This document shows positions 1-10,540 of a DNA stretch of 64,000 nt, one piece after another. Below the pieces are notes generated by a model. It searched no databases. It was given only the letters and a program-made list of their open reading frames with translations, and was not told the origin of the DNA. Source of the stretch: Nelumbo lutea. Taxonomy: Eukaryota; Streptophyta; Magnoliopsida; Proteales; Nelumbonaceae. The position numbers were made by a program, and so were the translations under genes. Positions within the stretch are counted from its first letter, which is position 1; each line of letters begins with the position of its first letter. The stretch spans positions 39,556,356 to 39,620,355 of the forward strand of contig JAKGHH010000007.1 in assembly GCA_022828595.1 (NCBI GenBank), in the 5' to 3' direction.

Positions 1-845
1 TCACCCTTGGGTTCTTTCACCCTTCCATTGATGTAACCGGCCTTACCCCTTGCCGTTACATAAGGTTTTACACTCTTAGCCCACTACAAGTAGTTCAGAC
101 CATTCACCTCCCATACCTGCTGTGTTGCGGGTTGGGGTGTTCCCCAGTGAGGTCAGTTCATGACTTTCCATTGAATATTACAACCAACCAGTCCAAATGC
201 TACCTAACAGCATAGCCGCCACAACTAGAATGTGGCAACTCAGGGTTTACTCCTAGAATGTGAGCAACAAACAATTGAATATTGCTGAGAGCACAAGAAC
301 TACTACTGAGAATAAGAGATCAGTCACTACAACGTCCAAACAGAACAATAAATAGTCCGGTCACCGGTTCAGCACCACCAATACAAACATTACTGTCAGT
401 CTGAATGTGGTTCCCCCACTCTAACCATCCAATTATTCAAACTAGTAATCATATAATCAAGGCATAGCCCTACGCACCATTGGATAAAGAATATTGAGAT
501 AAACTGAAACAAAACCACACCTGTTCAACACTAGATCAGAACCTGCTAGGGTTTCATTGCACCATCAACACCTCCTTCGATTAGGGTTACAGCAGACCAG
601 TACCATCCCACGGCCAGACACAGCTAGGGTTTTTCAGTAACTATCGCTTGGGGCCACTAGAGTTTCAGCAGAAGTACAGCCACAGGACTTACTAGGGTTT
701 CTGTAAGTGCAGCCGCCAGAGAGAACTGAGACCAGCCACCGCCAGAGAGAACTGAGACTAGTAGCCACGTCCAATCCTCTTTAGAAAGGCTGATGCTAGG
801 ATCATAGGTCTTCTCCAGCCCAGAAATTCCGCTCTGATACCAAGT
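1..845 (-). mobile_element. Leader of copia-type element G, cut by window start
   Basis: Reading on the minus strand, this is what follows the primer binding site of the LTR at 846-1087, so it should be the untranslated leader and possibly the start of gag. I recognise no gag motif. Visible features are a 20-bp direct repeat (713-732 and 739-758) and four telobox-like CTAGGGTTT or TTAGGGTTA motifs (546, 581, 624, 692). The element continues beyond the left edge of the window. Confidence 0.45.
831..842 (-). promoter_or_regulatory. Primer binding site of element G
   Basis: The minus strand reads TGGTATCAGAGC, the usual initiator-Met-tRNA complementary site of plant copia elements. It lies 3 bp inside the LTR edge at 846. 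It fixes the orientation: the LTR is 5' of the internal region on the minus strand. Confidence 0.75.
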
Positions 846-1087
846 TGTTGCTTGTGGTGATTGAGAGAGAGAGAGAAAGAGAGGTACGGATGATAGAAAG
901 AAAAGCAAACTCAATACTGGCAGCCGCCAGTCTTCTATTTATATTAATCTTTATAAAAAATACAAAATTACAAGTATGCCCCTGGCAGCATATCCTAGGA
1001 TAAGAACAATAAGAAAAAAAAGAAAGGACTAGTAGCTGAAACTGACCCACTAACATCAGTTACAAGGAACACTTAAACCTTACAACA
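846..1087 (-). repeat. 5' LTR of copia element G (242 bp)
   Basis: The edges are TGTTG...CAACA, the 5'-TG...CA-3' form expected of an LTR. On the minus strand a TATA-like box (ATATAAATAG, about 935-944) lies in the second half, followed by a CT-rich stretch before the primer site. The second LTR would be off the left edge, so I cannot compare LTRs or test for a target duplication. Confidence 0.65.
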
Positions 1088-1263
1088 AAAGTAAAAACAA
1101 AATAATTTTTGAGGGCTTCACTTTGACAAAAGAATCGAACTAAGGAAGAGGAGAGAACAACAGCCCTCCATCATTCCGACACAGTTCGTTTTGTTCTCTT
1201 TTTCCACTGGTTTAAAACAGTGGTTACGCCCCATTTTTCTCCTCTTCCTTTTTGTTGTACTAA

Positions 1264-1610
1264 AACAGGAGCTCTGCCCCTTTCTTTTGTTCTTAAATTT
1301 CTTGCATGTTTTCAGCTTTTTTTCCCTGATTATTGGTGTCTGAAACAGGGGCCGAATAGGGGCTTCGCCCCTTCTTTTATTCTTCATATTCTGCTTTTAT
1401 TTTAGTATTTTTTCACCAGCATTTCTGGGTCTAGAACAGGGGCTCCGCCCCCTTCTTTTGCTCTTAACTTCTTGCATTTTCAGCTTTTTTTGTTCTCATC
1501 ATTGGTGTCTGAAATAGGGGCGGTTCTTTTCTTCTTTTATTTTAATATTTTTTCACCAGCTTTTCTAGGTCTAGAATAGGAGCTCCACCCCTTACTTTTC
1601 TTTTTCATTT
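1264..1610. repeat. Degenerate tandem repeat, about 140-170 bp period
   Basis: Units start at about 1264, 1435 and 1575 with AACAGG/AATAGG followed by GAGCTCC-GCCCC. Each continues with CTTTTGTTCTTAA, a TTTTCAGCTTTTTTT stretch and TTTTTTCACCAGC. Spacing between unit starts is 171 and then 140 bp. There is no convincing coding frame; open frames on both strands here are low-complexity. Confidence 0.7.
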
Positions 1611-1752
1611 TCTTCTTTTACTTTAGTAATTGTTCTCATCGAGCAACACTGCAAGAAACACAAGCACAAAAGTAAGTGCAGAATACATAAAACCAAAAAA
1701 ACTAGTTCAGAAGAGTAGAAATCCATTGCCTTCTTATTTTTAAATTCCATCA

Positions 1753-1810
1753 CCTAGGCGAGGGCTAGGCGCTCGCCTAGGCACCTAGGCGCACCATGGT
1801 TGCCTAGCCT
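1753..1810. repeat. CCTAGGCG-type short repeat cluster
   Basis: CCTAGGCG, GCTAGGCG and CGCCTAGGC motifs alternate on both strands over about 60 bp, giving short overlapping inverted repeats. The rest of 1611-1938 shows nothing I can name. Confidence 0.5.
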
Positions 1811-1938
1811 CACCTTGACGCCTTAAAAACTATGCTCCTCAAATCATCACAATCATTTCCCTAATAATGCTTTTTTCATATCTCCAATCCTTCTAAAAGT
1901 CTAGCACCACTAAAAACTCAGTGAAGAAATGCCACTAC

Positions 1939-2033
1939 CTTGTATAGAGGAAGAGGCGATTTATATCTGCTTCAAATTGGAGGTGTCTTGGATCCCTGGC
2001 AAACATTGGACTCTTAGCAAGAGTTTTCACAGC
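1939..2033 (-). CDS. Exon-like fragment of an unidentified host gene
   Basis: On the minus strand a 95-bp open stretch is bounded by an acceptor-like site (ttctacctgcag) and a donor-like site (ACAAG then gtagtgg). In the open frame it encodes 31 residues, including [19 protein letters not shown], which have the look of real protein rather than repeat. The segment resembles from memory the N-terminal part of an uncharacterised plant SET-domain protein, but I cannot verify this. I did not find neighbouring exons. It could be an exon of a gene with repeat-filled introns, or a captured or duplicated gene fragment. Confidence 0.3.
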
Positions 2034-2504
2034 CTGCAGGTAGAATGGATGGACAGAAGACCATACCAAAGAGCAACAAAATGGTGAATTAGTAATCAGT
2101 TATTTATAGAGAGCATAAATTAAATACATTTAGGGCAGGACAATTGATAGGTACAAACAAGAGATTCTCATGCAAAAAGAACTCTAACAATTAAAGACTA
2201 AAGATCATTGGCAGGATCAGTTTTTGCTATGGGATATTACCTATGGTCTTAAGAATATCCCAGTGCTTACCCACATGCACTGCATCTACAGCACTAATAG
2301 AAATCACATATCGCTTTGCTAACTCCTTATTGAAATAGAAATTATTTTTTGATTTCTATTGAAATCTAAAATATTGCATTTAATAAAAAGCTCAATGTCA
2401 AAGGTGCAATACATACGCTAAAGTTACTATTTGGTTGGGGTGGCTGGCAGAAAAAGGGAAGGGACATCAGAATATAGTAGTGACTGGTGAAAAGTATGTA
2501 CATT
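2034..2504. other. Unassigned AT-rich sequence
   Basis: I see no supported gene or repeat. A second exon-like open stretch on the minus strand (2241-2325) has a reading phase that cannot join the 1939-2033 frame; see the rejected list. Confidence 0.4.
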
Positions 2505-3540
2505 CAAGAAATCGCTTTATGGTCTTAAGCAATCATCTAGAGCAAGGTCTGAGAGGTTTTGGGCAGCCCTAGTAAATATCAGCAGATCAGCTATACCCAG
2601 ACACAATTGGATCACACCCTCTTTTTGTCAATAGCATAGCTATTTCAGTCACATTTTTAATTTTTTATATTAGTTAGTGACTGGTGATTATGTGCAAGAG
2701 GTTGATTGTCTTAAGAAGTTTCTTAGTACTGAATTTGAAATCAAAGAATTGGGGAAATTTATGTTGCTAGATCCAATGATGGCAACTTCATGTCCCAATG
2801 CAAGTATGTACTTGATTTGCTTACTGAGATAAATAAACTTGGGGTTAAGCTAGCTTCTACACCCATTGACTTGTATCATAAACTATGTGCTCTTGACGAA
2901 GAATTGTTGGATGATAGAGGAGTGTTTCATAGGCTATTTGGAAGTTGTTGTATATCTGCATGACTTGCCATAATATTTCTTATGCAATGAGTGTTATCAG
3001 TCAATTCATGTATGCTCCTAGGATATGCACATGGTTGCAATGGAGAGAATCTTGTGCTTCTTGAAGGGTACACCAGGTAAGAAGATTCTGTTTGGGAATC
3101 ATGGCCACAATCACATGAAACTGAAAGCCTACACGGATGCAAATTGCACAGGTTGTGTTGATGACAAGCTGTCTACATCCGGATTTTGCACTATGGTAAG
3201 GGGGAAATCTGGTTTCTTGGAGAAGCAAGAAACAATAAATGGTGGCTAGGTCTTCAACTAAAGCAAAGTATAGGGGCTATGGCCCATGGTGTGTTAGAAT
3301 TATTATGGCTGTGGTCTCTAATGAAGGAAATAGGCATTAGTTATGAGAAACCACTCATATTGTATTGTGACCATCAGGCTGCCATCAATATTGCGCATAA
3401 CCTTATACAACATGATCAGACCAAGCATATCGAAGTGGATAGACACTTTAGGGAAAGAGTAGCATCTGGAGAAGAGTGTCTTCCTTACATTGCTTCTAAA
3501 GAGAAGCATCGGACCACTCATGCTGTATTGTTCATATAAT
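2505..3540 (+). pseudogene. Copia element F: relic of reverse transcriptase and RNase H
   Basis: Fragments in all three plus frames follow the order of copia pol. Near 2507 is KSLYGLKQSSRA, a conserved RT segment. Near 2690 is VTGDYVQEVDCLKKFLSTEF, which follows the usual YVDD site; that tetrad itself has been lost by indels. Near 2840 is INKLGVKLASTPID. Near 3360 is RNase H: YCDHQAAINIAHN and then TKHIEVDRHFRE. The longest open piece (3186-3539) covers only RNase H. Stops and frameshifts throughout make it non-functional. No LTR is visible at either side; a possible RNase H tail (EKADVLTK) appears displaced at about 4037-4061. Confidence 0.8.
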
Positions 3541-4076
3541 TCTTCTGATCTTCTCCTTCTTCCTCATCTTGTCTCTAATTTTATCTTGCTATCAAGTTCA
3601 CTGGAGATAATTCACCAAGCCTGTGTGTTCTATTTATGTGCCCATACAAAAGGTTCTAAGTTCTAACAAAGTAACAATTAGATCCTTGAGGTAGACTATC
3701 ATGTCCTTGTTCACCTAAAACAGAGTCTAATGGGGTATCAACCTTAAAGAAAAGCATTAATTAAATTCCATAGTAAATAATGTTCTCCTGGTCTCCCCTC
3801 CTTATTATGTGGTAAATTTTGGGTATACTTCTTGATGCAGGGGTTCCAGGATTTCCTAAATTCCTATGTACTGATCAATAGTAGCTGCTGAAAGTGAAAC
3901 TCATAATAAGATACATCCAGATGTGTCTTCAAGTTTCCTTAAGAAAAGAATGAGCTTAATTATAGAATGTGTGATCAATTATAAGACCACTTACAACCCA
4001 ATAAAGGGGGTTGGACCACTGCTACAAAAAAGAATAAAGAAAAGGCAGATGTGCTAACTAAAGGCCATTTAAGCCC
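3541..4076. other. Unassigned, probably 3' debris of copia F
   Basis: No open frame or repeat boundary stands out. The peptide EKADVLTK on the plus strand near 4037-4061 resembles the C-terminal ADxLTK motif of copia RNase H, suggesting an insertion or rearrangement separated it from 3540. Confidence 0.35.
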
Positions 4077-4086
4077 TGTTTGGGAG

Positions 4087-4129
4087 TAAGGGTGCTCATC
4101 AAAAAACAAAAACTGAACTGACCCATGTA

Positions 4130-4172
<43 letters not shown>

Positions 4173-4401
4173 GCATATGTATATATTTAATATTATATAT
4201 ATATATACATATATATTATATTTATTATAAATTTATAATTTATATTATAAATATAAAAAACTGTAAAACCAAACTAGTCAACGGGTTAACCGATCAGTTG
4301 ATTTGGTTCGGTTTTGGTTCACAATTTTGAAAAACCAACAGGATCAGTTAACTGAATCAAAGCGTGTTAATGGTTCAATTAACTGACCATGAACACCTCT
4401 A
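4087..4401. mobile_element. hAT-type MITE with 8-bp target duplication
   Basis: Ends are TAAGGGTGCTCAT and the inverted TAGAGGTGTTCAT (10 of 13 matching), the TA(G)GGGTG form seen in plant hAT elements. It is flanked by a perfect 8-bp direct repeat TTTGGGAG (4079-4086 and 4402-4409), the length hAT transposases generate. The interior holds a TGTATG microsatellite, an AT-rich tract and degenerate GGTTCGGTT motifs. It lies inside the outer MITE, so it is the younger insertion. Confidence 0.75.
4126..4173 (+). repeat. (TGTATG)n microsatellite
   Basis: About eight copies of the hexamer TGTATG, passing into an AT-rich tract to about 4260. It lies wholly inside the hAT MITE. Confidence 0.9.
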
Positions 4402-4631
4402 TTTGGGAGTGCTTATTAGATAAATAAGTTATTATCCTAATAAGAGCTTATGAGCATTTGGTGAAAAAGTGCTTCTTTCAAATGGAGATAGTATAGGTAT
4501 TTTGAAAATTATGTGGCAGGCCAAGACAGGCCAGAAACTTTCACAAACATAAATAAGTGCTTATCGGCGTGGCCCCAACCTAAAATAAGCGCTTTTTCCA
4601 ATAAGTGCTTAAAAATAAGCACTTCCAAACA

Positions 4632-6783
4632 ATGGCTTTGAAGAGTGACCCAAACTAGGCTCTCCCTCTCTTTAAGTGGGAAGCTAGGTGCCATTAACAT
4701 TTAAAGAGAGATGGTTACATAACCACTCCAATCTTCCACGAAGGAAGGCAGCATTGTTCCTACCCACCTACCACACGCTGCCCGAGAAGATATCTAGGCA
4801 ACCCTAAGAAGTTCCATCCATAGAGTAAGGAAGAAAAAAAAAAAGAGAAGGTTAATGGAGAAGAAAATAGGAAAAAGAAAGGAAGAGGAAGATAGGGAAA
4901 ACACCCAAAACATGTATTGGGATTGTCTAATAAGAGAAAAAGGACCGTCGTTGTACATACTTACAGGTAGGAAAAGGGAAGGCTTCTCTACAAATATCTT
5001 GTTCAAATACGTCTCCTTTGTCATATTAAAATCTTTATTATTGTTTTCTCTCTTTCATGTTGTCTCTAAACCACATTGAGAAATTGTGAGCATAGAGGGA
5101 AAGAAACCATCTTGAATTGAGTGCTTTTATTTGTTTGATTTTGGTTCCTCTACTATTCATTTACTTTCAAAAGAAAAATGTATAGGGATCAAGACATCTC
5201 TAGCCTTGTTCTATAACAGCTGACTATGGTTCCCTACAAATGCAAAATTGAAAACTAAAACAAGAAGGGATTAAAACTATTGACAATCTGGTTATTTAAT
5301 CTAACTAATTATGGTTCACTTAAAAGTGCAAGATCTGGAAGAATAATGGTGTCTATAGTCAGATTGTTTTATCTAGCTCACTACGGCTTATTGTAAAGAA
5401 AAGAAGTGAGAATGAAATTCATAATCAAGGAAAAGTCTATACCAATCATTGCATTAAAAATAAAAAGTAAGGAAAAGAGTGACATGATGTTGTAAAGTTT
5501 CTTAGTTGTATTTTGTATTTCTCATTCTTGTAATGTTTGGATCTATAGAGAAATACAAATTGAATTCTTGTTTCAAGAATTCTCTAGTTTGTTTTTTTTT
5601 TTTTTTTGTTTGTCTTGTACATTTATTTCTCCAAGTCAAAGCCAAAAGTTTTCTCCAACCCTTTGCATAGATGTAATTAAGGGGGACTATGTATTGATTA
5701 CCCTAAATGGGCCTACCCAAAATAATAAAATCTCAATTATTTGATTGAGTGAATTATATTGCATGAGAGTTTCTTAAAACTTCCACTCTAACAGTCACAC
5801 TAGTGTCAAAATTTTTCAGAATTTACTTTTTTGGAGTCATTAGCAGTTTTTCTTATTTGTATCAGGATAATGCTTTCCTAGTTGCACTAGGAGTTGGTTT
5901 TCCTAATTGGTGTAGGAATTAATATTAGTAATGAGGAATGTAGAAATATATTAGTAAGTCAGTCATAGTCATGAAACAAATAGGATTAGTTTAATTCATA
6001 GTCCTAAGTCAACTAGGATTTGTATCCAGTCAAAATCCTAGTCCTTACACAGCTAGGATTTGTCCTATTCCTAGTTAGTTATTTAGTAGCATTTCTTAGT
6101 TTAGTTGGGCCTGAAATAGTGATGCAAGGGAAGTTGGCTGGCATACCCTCCCTTCTTTGCCTACAAATATGTAAGGCCCTGTCTTTTTGACATCAAATGA
6201 TGAAGTTTGAGTTTTCTTTTTCAACTGTTGGAAGTGATTTTAATTTACTTGGCGGTTTTGATTCCATAAGGTTGCACTCAGTTTGGGAAGGGAAGGATAA
6301 AATGGAATATTCTTAAATTTTCTTCCCTTCCGACATTTGGTTTGTGAGATGTTATGAAATGGGATAAGAAAAGGTTGAGATTGCAGATTGCAATCACAGT
6401 TTTTGGGAAATGGGATCATGCCATTTTGGTGTGAAATGTAATAAAAAGGGGAAGTCTTATTTGATACTTGTCTGACATAACAAGAAAAGCAGCTTCTTTG
6501 CAGTATTTCTAAATGGAACAACGTTTCTGTCCAGGTGATGGGCCAGCGGTTCAACTATTGAAGACAAATGGTCAAACCATGAAGTTATAATTAAGTAATA
6601 AAATGCAATAAATGGATGAAACAAAAAACAGAAATTTTGTAGAAAATTTAGCATATCTTTAATATTACATATGGTTTTCTATCAGTATCTTTAATATTAT
6701 ACGTTCATCATATAAACAAAGATAAGTGTGATAAATAAGAATTATTTTTCATTAATGATTGTTTTAGTGGTTCAGATAAGTCC
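4632..6783. other. Unassigned intergenic sequence, possibly old LTR debris
   Basis: No supported gene. The purine-rich open frame at 4855-5079 is low-complexity. A poly-T run lies at about 5588-5606. On the minus strand TGTTAGAGTGG near 5792 looks like a copia LTR start, but no partner end is visible. Several CTAGGATT and inverted AATCCTAG motifs occur at 5990-6090. At 6240-6660 only chance open frames are seen. Confidence 0.4.
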
Positions 6784-7020
6784 TGTTCAAAGAGAAAGAG
6801 AAAGAGAAAGAAGAAGAAGAAGAAGAAGATGGAAGAAAGCTGACAAACTAGAGAGTCTTAACCCTCCTACTCGACCATAATATCTATTAGATTAAAATAA
6901 GGGTACAAAGTCTAATATACCCAAATAAGTATGGTACAAGAAAAATTAAAAAAATAAAAAAACAAAACAAAATTGCCACATAGAAAAGACTAAGTTGCCC
7001 TTACTCAACCAATTCTAACA
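6784..7020 (-). repeat. 3' LTR of copia element C (237 bp)
   Basis: On the minus strand it starts TGTTAGAATTGG right after a purine tract and ends CTTTGAACA, so the ends are TGTT...AACA. A GAA/GAGAAA microsatellite occupies its terminal part (6790-6829). The size is close to that of the G element LTR (242 bp) but the sequence differs. The matching 5' LTR is missing. Confidence 0.65.
6790..6829 (+). repeat. (GAGAAA)n/(GAA)n microsatellite
   Basis: A run of GAGAAA followed by GAA repeats, inside the 3' LTR of copia C. Confidence 0.85.
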
Positions 7021-7033
7021 CTCCCCCCCAAAG
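7021..7033 (-). promoter_or_regulatory. Polypurine tract of copia C
   Basis: The minus strand reads CTTTGGGGGGGAG directly before the LTR start TGTTAGAA, the expected position of the plus-strand primer of reverse transcription. Confidence 0.7.
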
Positions 7034-7403
7034 CTAGAGAATATATGTCATAATCCCAGCTTGTTACATATATAATTTAGTCTCCCTGAACTCAAACCTT
7101 TTTGTAAACAAGTCTGCCCATTGATCACCTGAACTCACATGTTCTGTGCTTATCTCTCCAATAAGGACTTTCTCCCTCACAAAATGGCAATCAACCTCTA
7201 TGTGTTTTGTCCTTTCATGGAAAACTAGATTAGATGAGATGTCGATTGCAACTTGGTTGTCATAGTACAATCTCATAGGTTTGCTCATTGAGAATCCAAC
7301 TTCTTGCAGAAGATTTTTCAGTCATATTAATTACATGTGGCGTGTGCCATGGCCCTGCATTCACCTTCATCACTACTCCTTGCCAGAACAGTTTGCTTCT
7401 TAG
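7034..7403 (-). pseudogene. Copia C RNase H, C-terminal part
   Basis: The minus-strand peptide includes LYYDNQVAIDISSNLVFHE, TKHIEVDCHFVREK and DQWADLFTK, the last two-thirds of a copia RNase H ending about 30 bp before the purine tract. Upstream, KKQTVLARSSDEGECRAMAH (to 7403) continues the same domain in another frame, with a frameshift between. At 7404 the domain is broken by a non-autonomous insertion; the N-terminal part resumes near 8370. Confidence 0.8.
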
Positions 7404-8312
7404 GCGGCATTTGATGAATCTGAAAATTTAGATCTGTAAAGTTAAAAAGATATTAAAAGTGTCTGAAATCTGAAAAGAGGCATAGATGTTTTTCTACTCT
7501 TTAGAGGATCTGAATCCATAAGTTTTTGTGTTGGATCAACCCTTTACCATATGAAATTTACTGATTTTACTATTTTACCCCTAGAACCTACTATTTGTAA
7601 ATGTTGAGTTCAATTTGCATTATCTCATAAAAAATAATTTTCAACCTCAAAATAATATTAAAATAATACAAATAAAAAATATAAATTAATAATTACTAAT
7701 TAACAAATGAAGCGATTAAAATTAAAAAAAAATCATTAATGACTATAAAAGTATTAAAATAATTAATAATTTATACAAATAAAAATTAAAATAATTTTTA
7801 AAAATTAATGAAATAATTAAAATTACTAGTTAATAAAGATAATTAATAATTAATACATAACACAAGTAAATTTAATAAAAAATAATGAATGTTTAATAAA
7901 AATTATTAAAATAAATTATAATTAATAATTAAAAAATAATTAATAATTAATAATTAATAAAAATATTATTATTACTCGTCGACTCGCCGCTGATGCATGT
8001 TGTAGTGGCAGTGGCGGTGGTGGGAAGATAGGAGAGAGAGAGAGAGAGAGAGAGCCGGGAAGACAGGGGAGAGAGAACCGCCGCTGCAAGTTGCAACGGT
8101 GGCGGGAAGACAAGGCGGAGAGAGAGAGAGAAAGATGTATGAAGATGAGAAAGAGAGGTCGAATGGGGAGGGGTGGTTTTGACTTTTGGCCATGTCTGAA
8201 ACACATCTAAAACGCGTCTGAACGTGTTAATTGACAGGCCTGAGTCTAAAAATTTCAAATCTGAAAAATGTTTTCAGACCCTATTTCAGATGCAACACCA
8301 AACTATTTGTAT
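7404..8312. mobile_element. Non-autonomous DNA-transposon-like insertion in copia C
   Basis: The segment interrupts RNase H of copia C. The left end (GGCATTTGATGAATCTGAAA, 7406-7425) and inverted right end (TTTGGTGTTGCATCTGAAAT, near 8286-8305) resemble each other imperfectly, with further TCTGAAA motifs inside both ends. The interior has about 350 bp of extreme AT content (7620-7970, many ATTAATAATT) and two GA-repeat blocks (8032-8054 and 8115-8135) separated by related GGCGGGAAGACA sequence. There is no transposase. Exact ends and target duplication are not clear because some copia sequence is missing. Confidence 0.5.
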
Positions 8313-8369
8313 ACCCAACTATCTCCTATCAATCTATCTTTTTCATACCCTATTCTGGTGTCTCTTGTC

Positions 8370-9330
8370 AAACACCAAGCTTGCCTAATCTGCATCTGTA
8401 TACCCAACTATCTCAAGTCTTCCCCCTGGTTTGTACAACAACCCGCAACCTAGAGATACCTTCAAGTACCATACAATTCTAAGAACCGCATCCTAGTGAG
8501 GTACTTGGGGGTTTTACATAAATTGGCTTGCCACACTAACAGCAAAGGAGATGTCTGGTCTGGTAATGGTTAGGTAGTCTAGCTTCCCCATTAACTGTCT
8601 ATATCTTCCAGGGTCATCAAGCATTTCACCTACATCATTGCTTAACTTAGCATTTGGTTCCATGGGTGTTTCAGCTAGTTTTGCACCTAACAATCTCATT
8701 TCTTCCAACAAGTCAAAAACATATTTTCTTTGACACAAATTTATACCCTGTTTCAACCTAGCAACTTTTATACACAAGAAGTACTTCAACTTCCCAAGAT
8801 CTTTTTTGGAAATGTTCTTGCAGAAAGGCCTTTAGTCTGTCAATCCTTAATCTATCACTACCAAACTATATCATCCACATAAACCACTAATAAAATCTTT
8901 CCAGCTTGAGAGTCATAATCGAACATTGAGTGGTCAACCTGACATTGATTCACCCCAAAATTTTCCACCACTTCACTAAACTTCCCAAACCAAGAACAAG
9001 GAGACTATTTCATCCCATAAGTTGCCTTCTTGAACCTACACACTTTACCATCCTCCCCCCGAGCAATAAACCCTGGTGGTTGTTCCATATAGACCTCTTC
9101 CAAAAAGTCACCATGGAGGAAGGAATTTTTAATGTCAAGCTAAAACAAAGGCCAATCATACATAACTGCCAAAGAAATCAAGACATGAACTAAACCAATC
9201 TTAGCCATAGGGGAGAATGTTTCCATATAATCCACCCCATATAACTGAGAATAACCTTTAGCAACTAGTCGGGCCTTCAACCGTTCCACACTGCCATCTA
9301 GTAAATATTTAACAATATACACCCATTTAC
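8370..9330 (-). pseudogene. Copia C reverse transcriptase and start of RNase H
   Basis: Read on the minus strand, the order is LKARLVAKGYSQLYGVDYME (near 9275), a frameshifted LDIKNSFLHGDF and YMEQPPGF (near 9100), the catalytic VVYVDDI (near 8868-8885), the RT tail with LCQRKYVFDLLEEMRLLGAK, and RPDISFAVSVASQFM (8514). It then passes into VWYLKVSLGCGLLYK (near 8430) and a GYTDAD-like RNase H start. YVDD is preserved, but stops and frameshifts break the protein into at least five pieces. Confidence 0.8.
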
Positions 9331-10540
9331 AACTTACAACATGCTTACCAGGAGGAAGAGTGGTGAGCTTCCATGTGTGATTATGTTAAAGAGCAGAGAG
9401 TTCCTCATCCATTGCTTGACGCCACCCAGTGAAGTAAGATCCTCTTAGACATCCTTAGGTATAGATATAGAGGACAACAAATAAACAAAATGGCAATGTG
9501 AAGTGGAAAGGTGAGAGACAGAAACATAATTGGAAATGGGATGTATGGTACAACTACGGTTATCTTTCCGTAATGCAATGGAAAGATCAAGTTTAAAAGA
9601 GGTGGGCAACTCTAGGACGGGAGCAACTATAGGAACCGCATATGAGGTAGAAGTTGGAGGAGGTGTCGGTGTCTGTTGATGAGTATACACGTGTCGGATT
9701 GGCGATCATTTAGTAGGAATCTGCACTGGAGGAGTTGAAGAATCAAACATGACAGGAACAACCAAAATGGGATCACCAATTGGAAGAGGAAGAGGGATCA
9801 ATGGTGAAGAGGGTGGTACATCAGGACTCGAGAAGAACGGCACGGACTCAAAAAATGTGACATCAGGGCAGACAAATGACTTCCGAGTGATAGGATTGTA
9901 TAACTTGTACCCTTTCTGGTCCGAGAATAGCCAAGAAAGATACACTTAATAGAGAATGAAGAATGATGGGAGACACAGTGGAAACAAAATAAAAAAGGGA
10001 GACCGACCATGAAGAATGAAGGAGAGCATCTGGTTAATGAGAAAACAAGTCGTAAGCATTGCATCACTCCAAAACATTTAAGAGCGTTCATATGATGAAG
10101 GATAGATCGAGCAGTCTCAAGAAGATAACATTTCTTTCATTCAACCACCCTATTTTGTTGAGGGGTGGATGCACACAGAGTCTGAAGAATGATGCCATGT
10201 TCCAAATATTGTTGAAAGGAAGTAAGAAAGTATTTGCGACCATTAATAGAATGAAGAACTTTTATTAGAACACCAAATTGTGTATGTATCAGCATGGAAT
10301 TTTTGAAAAATATAAAACAATTCACTCCTTTCTATGATTAAATAAATCCATGTCATCCTTGAACAATCATCAATAAAAATCACAACATACTTGCAACCAT
10401 TATAGGACTCAACTTTAATTAGACCCCAAGCATCTAAATGGACTAAAACAAAAAGACTCAACATATGACTATCAACCCTATGACTAAAGGAAACCCGATG
10501 GTGCTTCCCATACTGACACGATTCACACTACAAAGAAGAC
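9331..10540 (-). pseudogene. Copia C integrase and integrase-RT linker
   Basis: Minus-strand fragments include YVVIFIDDCSRMTWIYLI (near 10380-10410), part of the integrase core. They are followed by the frameshifted segment HSINGRKYFLTSFQQYLE, where the usual catalytic SDNGxEY has lost its Asp. TPQQNRVVE (near 10140) keeps the catalytic Glu. KCIFLGYSRTRKG (near 9930) and KSFVCPDVTFFESVPFF (near 9860) belong to the conserved C-terminal region. The stretch 9405-9750 is the proline- and serine-rich linker before RT. The broken frame and lost Asp indicate a dead integrase. Confidence 0.75.

Larger units (their letters stand above)
4077..4631. mobile_element. MITE with TGTTTGGRAGTGCTTATT termini, interrupted
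   Basis: The left end (TGTTTGGGAG at 4077-4086, continuing GTGCTTATT at 4409) and the inverted right end (4614-4631) agree at 17 of 18 positions once the inner insertion at 4087-4401 is removed. The interior is rich in AAGTGCTTATT motifs on both strands. There is no coding capacity, so it would depend on a transposase in trans. Confidence 0.6.

Noticed and set aside
2241..2325. Second exon-like stretch on the minus strand (RYVISISAVDAVHVGKHWDI frame).
   Set aside because: It has splice-like ends, but its phase would put the next exon-like piece (1939-2033) into a frame with an early stop, and I recognise no family.
4855..5079. Plus-strand ORF starting MEKKIGKRKEEED.
   Set aside because: Purine-rich low-complexity sequence with no recognisable domain or gene context.
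6240..6654. Two overlapping minus-strand ORFs of 104 and 65 codons.
   Set aside because: No domain, no repeat match and AT-rich chance composition.
7940..8258. Overlapping minus-strand ORFs rich in Ser-Leu.
   Set aside because: They are translations of GA/CT repeats inside a non-autonomous insertion.
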